Made by a program: the position numbers and the translations under genes. A stretch of DNA of 5,125 bases from Rickettsiales bacterium (lineage in GTDB: Bacteria; Pseudomonadota; Alphaproteobacteria; Rickettsiales; 21-14-0-20-44-7), in the NCBI GenBank assembly GCA_023301015.1, contig JALZVI010000213.1, forward strand, positions 1-5,125, written 5' to 3'. Shown here piece after piece: positions 1 through 5,125 of this stretch. Below the pieces are notes generated by a model. The model searched no databases, was not told the origin of the DNA, and saw only the letters and a list, made by a program, of their open reading frames with translations. How positions within the stretch are numbered: the first letter of the stretch is position 1; each line of letters starts with the position of its first letter.

Positions 1-1
1 C

Positions 2-18
2 CGACGCTCTTCCGATCT
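2..18. other. Illumina sequencing adapter remnant at contig end
   Basis: Bases 2-18 read CGACGCTCTTCCGATCT, identical to the 3' end of the standard TruSeq read-1 adapter. Base 1 is C where the adapter has A. Read from the minus strand this is the familiar AGATCGGAAGAGCG read-through. The stretch is therefore not genomic. It marks an untrimmed contig end, and the adjoining bases (about 19-60) should be treated as low quality or possibly chimeric. This matters because the stop codon of the M50 gene lies at 47-49. Confidence 0.93.
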
Positions 19-46
19 CTGGGCAACTTCTTGACCTATCCGTTTG

Positions 47-1420
47 TCATCGCGGCGGGCGCAAAAGGGCGGGGGCGCTGATTGTACGCTGCCAAGGCAG
101 GGCGAGGGCGCAAAGGGCAGCAAGGCTGAATGCGGTGGTCAGAGCGCCGCGTCGCGAGGTTAGGATTTTCATTTTAAGGCTCCACCATATTTTGAGTTCT
201 TTGAAAATGGGCAAGATGATGAACCAGCCAATTTCAATTGTGAAAAGGATAATGCCAATGGCCTTGGGAAATAGGGCGTGAACCAGTAGGGCAATCCCGA
301 TAAAGAGAAAGAAACGGTAAACCCATGTGCAATAAGCATAAATAATTAGCCCGCGCCGCTGCAATGCATGTGCGGCAGATGGGGCGGGCTCGCCAAGACC
401 AAATAAAGTCTCGCGCATATGCCAGCGCCCCATGGCAAAGCCGTCTTTTTGTAAATTGGGAATACCAAACCCATCCGCCAAAATATAATAGCCGTCAAAG
501 CGCATCATCGGGTTTAAATTGACCAAAAGGCTTAAAACCCAGCTTGTCGTCGCGGTGAAAAAGGCGGCGCTCCGCAAGGCGCCATCGGGTAAAAAGCTCC
601 ACAGGAAAATTGCAAGACAGGCAACCATAATCTCCGATAACATTCCAGCGGCATCAATAAGCACGCGTTTGCGCCGGTCGGTTAGCTCCCACGCATTTGT
701 TGTATCGGTGTAGAGAATGGGAAACATCACCAAAAAGGCCAGTCCCATAACTGGAACTTTGCTCCCAAAATGATGAGAGGTAAAAGCATGGCCAAGCTCG
801 TGAATTATTTTGAGGCCTGCTAAAGTTAGCCCGTAATAAATGAGCCCTTCAAAGGTGAAAAAATGCATGAAGGTGGAGACAAATTCATCCCATTGCCGCC
901 CTGTAAAATATAGCCCCAAAAGGCCCAATATGATGGTCGCTATAATGGCGGGGCGGGTATAAATCCATTTGATAAAGGGATAGGCTGCGGCCAGAAATCT
1001 ATCTGGGCGTAGCAGCGGAATGCGAAAGAATAGATATTTATGAATAATGATCTGCGATAGGGGCGGCTTGCTAGCAAATTCTTGGGCGGCAAAGCTTTCT
1101 GTATCTTCGCCAGGGGGTAAAAGTGTGAGCTTTTGCGCGTAGAGGAATTTGACGAATTCTTTAAGTTCTTCTTCCGTTTCATTATTGCGTGCCAGATAGG
1201 TTTGAACCGATTGAACACGCCATTTGGCGATACGCTCATAAGCGCGGCGCTCTAGGCGGTGATAGCTATTGCGCACAGGATCAAATAATAGCCAGCTTGG
1301 CGCGCCATTAGCCAATGTCTCGCCCGGTAATAGACGTAAATCATCTCGTAAGGCGGGCAGCATTTGGGGCGCGCCGCCTGTTCCGCCGCCGCCCGATTCA
1401 TTTGCGCAAGGCTGTCCCAT
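47..1420 (-). CDS. M50-family (site-2 protease-like) membrane protein of an export operon, probably C-terminally truncated
   Basis: The 457-residue protein is a predicted inner-membrane zinc metalloprotease-like component. It has a glycine-rich start (residues 10-16) and a soluble N-terminal region (about 20-110) that resembles a PqqD-like fold. Hydrophobic segments lie near 155-173, 186-206, 222-238, 254-276, 284-302, 358-382, 386-406 and 426-442. The zinc site is intact: HELGH at 207-211, and NPMMRFDGYY at 303-312 with Asp309 as the expected third ligand. Peptidase activity is therefore possible but unproven. As I recall the family, relatives that sit beside HlyD genes continue after the last helix into a lipoyl/HlyD periplasmic half. 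Here the protein ends 8 residues after SAP (448-450), 29 bases from adapter sequence, so truncation by assembly error is likely. The ATG directly follows the TAA of the upstream adaptor gene (TAAATG), with no clear Shine-Dalgarno, suggesting translational coupling. Met20 (codon 1361-1363) is an alternative start. The membrane-protease family call is firm; its role in export is inferred from neighbours. Confidence 0.88.
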   Translation of the reverse strand: MGQPCANESGGGGTGGAPQMLPALRDDLRLLPGETLANGAPSWLLFDPVRNSYHRLERRAYERIAKWRVQSVQTYLARNNETEEELKEFVKFLYAQKLTLLPPGEDTESFAAQEFASKPPLSQIIIHKYLFFRIPLLRPDRFLAAAYPFIKWIYTRPAIIATIILGLLGLYFTGRQWDEFVSTFMHFFTFEGLIYYGLTLAGLKIIHELGHAFTSHHFGSKVPVMGLAFLVMFPILYTDTTNAWELTDRRKRVLIDAAGMLSEIMVACLAIFLWSFLPDGALRSAAFFTATTSWVLSLLVNLNPMMRFDGYYILADGFGIPNLQKDGFAMGRWHMRETLFGLGEPAPSAAHALQRRGLIIYAYCTWVYRFFLFIGIALLVHALFPKAIGIILFTIEIGWFIILPIFKELKIWWSLKMKILTSRRGALTTAFSLAALCALALPWQRTISAPALLRPPR

Positions 1421-2875
1421 TTAAGCGCCAAATATTTGCCGTATCGCCGTTAAAGGACGGCGGGCAAGCCAAAAGGCAAGCGGAGCTTTCTCGCCGTAAA
1501 TTTTGGCGACTCCGCGCGTGCCAATACGCGGGCGTAGATCATTATCTTCCAAGCTTAAATCTCCATAAGCTTCATAGGCAAGCGCGCCGCCGGGCTGGGC
1601 CGAGGCATAATAGCTAGAGCGGCTTAGCTCGCCTGATAAAGGGCGGAGCGGGTCACTATCGAGAAATAATTTTAGCGGGGCCTTATCAATGAGCGCGGCG
1701 CTATCATGAATGGGCGCTTCGAGCCGAATTTCAATATGGCTTGGGTCAGCAATTTCCATAATGCGCTCGCCTGTCGCTACAGGGCGGCCAATCCAGTCTT
1801 TGACATCTGTGTAAATTAGCAAGCCATCACGCGGGGCGCGCAATATGGTTCTGCTGAGTATATCAGCCGCATAGACTTGCCGCGTGCGCGATAAATCTTG
1901 TTCGGCTTTGGCGACAGCTAATTGACGTTTGGACTGATCATCAACAAAGGCGGATAAGCCAGCTTGGCGTAACCGCGCGGTTGATACGGCGAGCTCCTCG
2001 GCGGCAATATCATATTCATTGCGATAGCTAGTATCTTCAAAACGGGCTAGGATGTCGCCTTTTTTGACAACCATATTCGGCAACACGTTTAGCTCTGCAA
2101 TTACGCCGTCCATAGGCGCGCTGACGATAAAGGGTTTGGCGGCGACGATTTCAGCGGGCGCTAATGTGCTGATGGGGACAGGAATTAGGCCAATAAGCGC
2201 GAGCGCAATCAGGCTCGTGCCAATTAAGGCGCGTTTTTTCGGGGTGAGGCGTGAGCGTGATTTGCGTCCCAAAGCCGTCCAGCTTAATCCGTAAATTTGG
2301 CCAAGGCGGGCGGGTATGGCGACATCGGCTTCGGCCCATGGCGCGGCGCGCGTAAATAATAAAGCGCCCTCGCGCGAATCTGGCGCAAAGGGGGCAAGCA
2401 GAGCGTGATTATAGGGGTAATCAAAGCCGTCTTTTCCTGAAATGGGCAGCTCAAAAGAGCCAAGCTTGAAGGATTTCTCTTGCTTGCAATGTTGAGACAG
2501 GATTCGGCTTAGCCATTGCAGAAAAGGAGAGTTTTTTTCCACGCTTGACTGGCTAGAAATCGCCTCAAAGATAATTTTCTTGCCTGTTCTGCGAATGAGA
2601 AAAATATGGCCTGTATCTATAATGGCGCGCGGCTTATTTACTGCCATATGTTTCAGAGATAACCTATCTTGCGCGGCCATAGCTTCGCCCTCAAGGGTGA
2701 GCAAGATTTGCAATGAATTAGGCGCGTCGGGTTTTTTGGTTTTATTTTGCGGTTTGGTCTTTTTGGAAGGTTTTACAGCAGCGCTGAGGCGCGGTTTAAC
2801 ACTCGCTTTGGGCTTGCTAAGAGTTTGCGTGTGAGCGCTTTGCCGGTCTTGTAGGGCCAAATCTGCGCGGCGCAT
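1421..2875 (-). CDS. HlyD-family membrane-anchored periplasmic adaptor with GAF-like N-terminal region
   Basis: The 484-residue protein is predicted to link an inner-membrane component to the outer-membrane channel. A Lys/Pro-rich linker (about 20-50) comes first. A globular region (about 53-200) with alternating strand and helix character resembles the GAF-like domains seen at the N-terminus of some HlyD proteins. One transmembrane helix follows (about 215-233). The periplasmic part begins with a lipoyl half-motif (249-279, SAPMDGVIAEL then VVKKGDIL), then an alpha-hairpin (about 283-338), the second lipoyl half (343-375, ILRAPRDGLL), and a beta-barrel to about 460. The tail carries WLARRPL near 469-475. 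The N-terminal 214 residues should be cytoplasmic, an unusually large inner part for an adaptor. The start ATG overlaps the stop of the upstream adaptor by one base (TAATG), and the stop abuts the M50 start. HlyD identity is confident; the GAF assignment is by pattern only and the domain could be another sensory-like fold. Confidence 0.88.
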   Translation of the reverse strand: MRRADLALQDRQSAHTQTLSKPKASVKPRLSAAVKPSKKTKPQNKTKKPDAPNSLQILLTLEGEAMAAQDRLSLKHMAVNKPRAIIDTGHIFLIRRTGKKIIFEAISSQSSVEKNSPFLQWLSRILSQHCKQEKSFKLGSFELPISGKDGFDYPYNHALLAPFAPDSREGALLFTRAAPWAEADVAIPARLGQIYGLSWTALGRKSRSRLTPKKRALIGTSLIALALIGLIPVPISTLAPAEIVAAKPFIVSAPMDGVIAELNVLPNMVVKKGDILARFEDTSYRNEYDIAAEELAVSTARLRQAGLSAFVDDQSKRQLAVAKAEQDLSRTRQVYAADILSRTILRAPRDGLLIYTDVKDWIGRPVATGERIMEIADPSHIEIRLEAPIHDSAALIDKAPLKLFLDSDPLRPLSGELSRSSYYASAQPGGALAYEAYGDLSLEDNDLRPRIGTRGVAKIYGEKAPLAFWLARRPLTAIRQIFGA

Positions 2876-3891
2876 TAATTCTGTCTCATCGCGAGCGCAT
2901 CTTTTACGCTTTGCGGTGGATCAAATCGCGCGATCCCGCTCATGCCAGACAGGGCGCCCTTGGCTGAGCCAGTAAAATGGGCGGTGACCTCAATGGTTTG
3001 GCTGACAGGGTCGACAGCGGCGCCAAGGCGGGTGATTTTAGCTTTATGCGTATTGGCCGTTTCATCAATCGTAAACTCAAATGATGTGCCCGCTTTCATC
3101 CAGCGCATCCAAGCCGAAGGCGCAATCAGGGTAATTTCAGGCTTTCCAGCCCGTAATATGGATAAAAGCGGTGTGCCCGCCGCAGGTGTGTCATGGGGGG
3201 AGACATGGCGGGTTTGCACATAGCCAGCAAAAGGGGCGTAAATCTCGCATTCTGTTAAACGCGACTGGGTGACTTTAATATCCGCCGCCGCGCGCGCGGT
3301 TTCTGCCTGCGCAATGGCTTCGTCGAGCTGCCCCGCCGCGCCCGCATTATAAAGCTCTAATGTGTTTTGATGTTTCACGGATAGGGCTGCATGGGCATGC
3401 TGCAAAGCTTCCAGCTCAGCGCGTTCTCGCGCGCAGTTAAAACTGACCAAAAGCGCGCCAGAGTCAAAATATTGCCCATTTTTATAAGGAAGCTCGGCAA
3501 TAGTGGCGGGAATGCGGGCGCTGATTTGGGCGCTTTGGACGGCTTTTAGCACGCCGCGCGCATCAAATATGGCGGCATCAGAGCTGTCTTGAAACGCGGT
3601 TTGCGCGTTTGAAAAAAATGCGGCCCCATCTAGGGATGAGGTGGATGATGAGGCCGCTTGAGCAAAACGATCGGCTGAAGAGTGTGGGTCAGCGTGGGGT
3701 GATGCTTCGCTCAAATTTGAAGAATTTTGATTAAGGTAGCTGCGTAATAATTGTCCATGCGCTGGCATGGAAAGGCTTAGGCACATCATGCTCACAGCTA
3801 GGCGCATATAAAGACTCATGCGCTGCGGCGCATTTGAAGGCTTTAAAAGACTTTGGCGGGCATTCAGGCGCAGGATCATTATGAGGCTCAT
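2875..3891 (-). CDS. Secreted RND/HlyD-type periplasmic adaptor (membrane fusion protein)
   Basis: This is the first gene of the minus-strand operon, 338 residues from the ATG at 3889-3891. A signal peptide ends near SMPAHG (codons around 3754-3771), with hydrophobic core LAVSMMCLSLSM. A Ser/Ala-rich low-complexity linker of about 55 residues follows. The first lipoyl half is SARIPATIAELPYKNGQ, then a short alpha-hairpin, then the second half EIYAPFAGYVQTRHV, and a beta-barrel region to the end. It is short for an adaptor and lacks a long hairpin. The mature chain has only two cysteines (codons 3433-3435 and 3247-3249), one at each base of the hairpin, so a disulphide is plausible. Start choice: the frame stays open upstream to a TTG at 3979-3981, but the ATG at 3889-3891 has an AGGTG ten bases upstream. 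ATGs at 3817-3819 and 3805-3807 would also give a compact signal peptide. Adaptor family is confident; partner and cargo are unknown. Confidence 0.85.
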   Translation of the reverse strand: MSLIMILRLNARQSLLKPSNAPQRMSLYMRLAVSMMCLSLSMPAHGQLLRSYLNQNSSNLSEASPHADPHSSADRFAQAASSSTSSLDGAAFFSNAQTAFQDSSDAAIFDARGVLKAVQSAQISARIPATIAELPYKNGQYFDSGALLVSFNCARERAELEALQHAHAALSVKHQNTLELYNAGAAGQLDEAIAQAETARAAADIKVTQSRLTECEIYAPFAGYVQTRHVSPHDTPAAGTPLLSILRAGKPEITLIAPSAWMRWMKAGTSFEFTIDETANTHKAKITRLGAAVDPVSQTIEVTAHFTGSAKGALSGMSGIARFDPPQSVKDALAMRQN

Positions 3892-3901
3892 TTTTACTAT
3901 G

Positions 3902-3906
3902 CACCT
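3902..3906 (-). promoter_or_regulatory. Candidate ribosome binding site deciding the adaptor start
   Basis: On the minus strand AGGTG lies ten bases before the ATG at 3889-3891. It matches the 3' part of the AGGAGGTG consensus, though the spacing is slightly long. The other in-frame start candidates (TTG at 3979-3981, ATGs at 3877-3879, 3817-3819 and 3805-3807) have no better match, so this site tips the choice. Confidence 0.4.
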
Positions 3907-4019
3907 ATAAGATGTATTGTGGGTTAATAAAGCTTTAATTTTAGAACTTAAAAGTTGTAATATGCTTAAGGAACATCCCAACTTGACGATTTTATCAGTG
4001 CGTTATTTTCATAAGCCAT

Positions 4020-4047
4020 TGAATTTACTAGATAATTCATAAATTCA
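4020..4047. repeat. Inverted repeat, candidate operator in the divergent promoter region
   Basis: TGAATTTA at 4020-4027 is the exact reverse complement of TAAATTCA at 4040-4047, with a 12-base spacer. The arm centres are 20 bp apart, about two helical turns, as expected for a dimeric repressor binding one DNA face. It sits in the only regulatory gap between the adaptor operon and the TolC-family gene, so one regulator could control both. The DNA is AT-rich, so chance occurrence is possible. The loop is too long, and no T-run follows, for a terminator. Confidence 0.4.
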
Positions 4048-4088
4048 GAAAAATAACTATAAATTGTAAATATAGATAATGCCACTTC

Positions 4089-4118
4089 TTAACAGTATTT
4101 TCATGCCTGAGCGATTAT
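4089..4118 (+). promoter_or_regulatory. Candidate sigma70-like promoter for the TolC-family gene
   Basis: TTAACA at 4089-4094 matches five of six bases of the -35 consensus. GATTAT at 4113-4118 matches four of six of the -10 consensus, with an 18-bp spacer. Transcription would begin near 4125 and give a leader of roughly 55-60 bases. The imperfect dyad at 4121-4132 would then overlap the start point. Assigned by eye only; other AT-rich hexamers such as GATAAT at 4075-4080 lack a good -35. Confidence 0.3.
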
Positions 4119-4168
4119 ATACCTCCGTAGGTTGTATTTAGTGCAAACCATTCATTGTTTCGTGCGTT

Positions 4169-4174
4169 GAGAGG
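4169..4174 (+). promoter_or_regulatory. Ribosome binding site of the TolC-family gene
   Basis: GAGAGG lies seven bases before the ATG at 4182-4184, a good Shine-Dalgarno match at standard spacing. Together with the lipoprotein signal that begins directly at this ATG, it fixes the start. Confidence 0.7.
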
Positions 4175-4181
4175 AAATATA

Positions 4182-5125
4182 ATGCGGAAAATTTTATATG
4201 CGGGCATTGCCGCAATAGCTTTGGCGGGATGTAACACAGTCCCCGAAGCCTTATCAGATCAAGATATTAGTGCCCATGCGAGCCAAACCTTTGAAGGGAT
4301 CGCGCAGGGGCAAGAATTGCCGAGTGAAAATATTGATCTTTATGAGGCCATGGCCCGAGCGCTTAAATATAATTTAGAGCACCGCGTCGCTATGATGGAA
4401 GCGGATTTGGCGCGGGAAGATTATAATTTATCGCGGTATGACCAATTACCGCAAATTGTCGCCAATGCAGGTTATTATAGCCGCAATAATGAGACTGGCT
4501 CATCTAGCCGCTCATTGCTCACGGGACGTGAATCGCTAGAGCCCTCTACATCGACAGAAGAGGATGTTCTGGATGCTGATTTGACAGCTAGCTGGAATAT
4601 TTTAGATTTTGGGCTGTCCTATGTGCGCTCCCAACAGCTGGGAAATGAAGCTCTGATTGTTGAAGAGCGCCGCCGCAAAGCCATTATTCAAATTATGGAA
4701 GATGTGCATAGAGCCTATTGGCGCGCCGCGAGCGCGCAGCGCTTAACAGAGCGTTTGGCCTCTTTGGAACATGAAGTGAGCGCGGCTTTTGATAATTCGC
4801 GCAGCCTATATCAATCGCGCCGTACCGCGCCGATGCCCGCCCTGTCTTATCAGCGAGAGCTCAATGATATTACCGCCCAAGCACAGAAAATGCAGCGTGA
4901 GCTAACTTTAGCTAAAATTGAGTTAGCCTCATTGATAAATATAATGCCAGGTCAAGATTTTAACCTTGATATACCCTCGCATATAAGCCGCCCTCAAAAA
5001 CTTCATATGAGCCTAGATGATATGATCAGTACGGCGCTTAATAATCGCCCTGAAATGCGCGAGAGTGCTTATCTGATTAAAATTGGCGAACAAGAAATGA
5101 AGAAGGCTTTGCTTGAAACATTGCC
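4182..5125 (+). CDS. TolC-family outer-membrane efflux/secretion lipoprotein, 3' end cut by the window
   Basis: The reading frame is open from the ATG to the window edge (314 codons plus two bases), about two thirds of a usual 450-500-residue TolC-family protein. Residues 1-17 form a lipoprotein signal with lipobox LAGC and Cys17. Asn18 at +2 fits outer-membrane sorting. The first structural repeat has a helix at 52-88, a beta-strand at 89-101, a Ser/Thr/Glu-rich extracellular loop (about 101-130), a strand at 132-142 with the typical SWNILDFGLSY motif, then long helices (about 145-255) forming the periplasmic tunnel. The second repeat starts at about 277, where SLDDMISTALNNRPEMRESA mirrors DLYEAMARALKYNLEHRVAM at 52-71. 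It should be the outer-membrane duct for the divergently encoded adaptors. Strong RBS, clear start. Family assignment is firm; whether it carries small molecules or protein cargo is not visible. Confidence 0.92.
   Translation, partial: MRKILYAGIAAIALAGCNTVPEALSDQDISAHASQTFEGIAQGQELPSENIDLYEAMARALKYNLEHRVAMMEADLAREDYNLSRYDQLPQIVANAGYYSRNNETGSSSRSLLTGRESLEPSTSTEEDVLDADLTASWNILDFGLSYVRSQQLGNEALIVEERRRKAIIQIMEDVHRAYWRAASAQRLTERLASLEHEVSAAFDNSRSLYQSRRTAPMPALSYQRELNDITAQAQKMQRELTLAKIELASLINIMPGQDFNLDIPSHISRPQKLHMSLDDMISTALNNRPEMRESAYLIKIGEQEMKKALLETL

Larger units (their letters stand above)
3892..4181. promoter_or_regulatory. AT-rich divergent intergenic region between the adaptor operon and the TolC-family gene
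   Basis: About 290 bp without a convincing gene, clearly more AT-rich than the flanking coding DNA. It must carry promoters for both directions. On the minus strand a TAAAAT hexamer (3938-3943 read in reverse) could be a -10 for the adaptor operon, giving a leader of about 40 bases, but no good -35 accompanies it. Small AT palindromes occur at 3928-3937 (TAAAGCTTTA) and 3945-3956 (AACTTAAAAGTT). A stronger inverted repeat lies at 4020-4047. An imperfect dyad, ACCTCCGTAGGT, lies at 4121-4132. I see no terminator, tRNA or riboswitch-like structure. Confidence 0.6.

Noticed and set aside
10..58. Second alternative minus-strand frame near the contig tip (PAAMTNG, stop, VKKLP) as the true lipoyl continuation
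   Set aside because: It is interrupted by a TAG at 35-37, whereas the frame reading RIGQEVAQ is open to the adapter and fits the lipoyl pattern better.
519..713. Plus-strand open frame antisense to the M50 gene
   Set aside because: It is wholly inside a well-supported membrane-protease gene, is basic and low in complexity, and has no recognisable domain or ribosome site.
1315..1617. Plus-strand open frame across the M50/adaptor junction
   Set aside because: Arg-rich product typical of the antisense of GC-rich coding DNA; both opposite genes are well supported through this stretch.
2052..2834. Further plus- and minus-strand open frames inside the GAF/HlyD adaptor gene
   Set aside because: All are out-of-frame shadows of a continuous 484-codon gene with clear HlyD motifs.
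2942..3223. Plus-strand open frame antisense to the first adaptor
   Set aside because: It overlaps lipoyl and barrel coding sequence, with no domain and no ribosome site.
3928..3956. Short palindromes TAAAGCTTTA and AACTTAAAAGTT as operators
   Set aside because: Short self-complementary AT words are expected by chance in such AT-rich DNA. They are noted only within the intergenic entry.
3983..4008. TTGACG at 3983-3988 as a -35 for the plus-strand gene
   Set aside because: No acceptable -10 at 16-18 bp spacing; TTATTT at 4003-4008 is only 14 bp away, and the leader would be about 165 bases long.
1..5125. CRISPR array, tRNA/rRNA, insertion sequence or attachment site
   Set aside because: I saw no regularly spaced repeats, cloverleaf, transposase or terminal inverted repeats on either strand.

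Overview
This window comes from a Gram-negative bacterium, most likely a proteobacterium. The evidence is an outer-membrane TolC-type lipoprotein and two periplasmic adaptor proteins. Base composition is moderate, codon use is rich in GCG/CGC/GCC, and the single intergenic gap is AT-rich. I lean weakly towards an alphaproteobacterium, but nothing here proves the taxon. Bases 2-18 match the end of the standard Illumina TruSeq adapter, so the left edge is almost certainly a raw contig end. The right edge cuts a gene.

Layout: three tightly packed genes run on the minus strand. From upstream to downstream they are a secreted RND/HlyD-type periplasmic adaptor (2875-3891), a second adaptor with a basic linker and a GAF-like N-terminal region anchored by one membrane helix (1421-2875), and a polytopic M50 (site-2 protease family) membrane protein with intact HELGH and NPxxRFDG zinc motifs (47-1420). 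The first two genes overlap by one base (TAATG) and the second pair abut (TAAATG), so this is one operon with probable translational coupling. The M50 gene stops just where its relatives, and its neighbour's alignment, predict a C-terminal lipoyl/HlyD half. That stop lies 29 bases from the adapter and may be an assembly artefact.

An AT-rich region of about 290 bp (3892-4181) separates the operon from a divergent gene on the plus strand. That gene encodes a TolC-family outer-membrane lipoprotein (4182 to the window end, 314 codons visible). The gap holds an 8-bp inverted repeat with 20-bp centre-to-centre spacing and a plausible sigma70-like promoter for the TolC gene.

Together the genes look like a trans-envelope export or efflux assembly: inner-membrane M50 protein, two different adaptors, and an outer-membrane channel. 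No ABC, RND or MFS pump is encoded in the window. The M50 protein sits where the pump would be expected, which makes this an atypical and poorly characterised export system. The cargo is not visible here.
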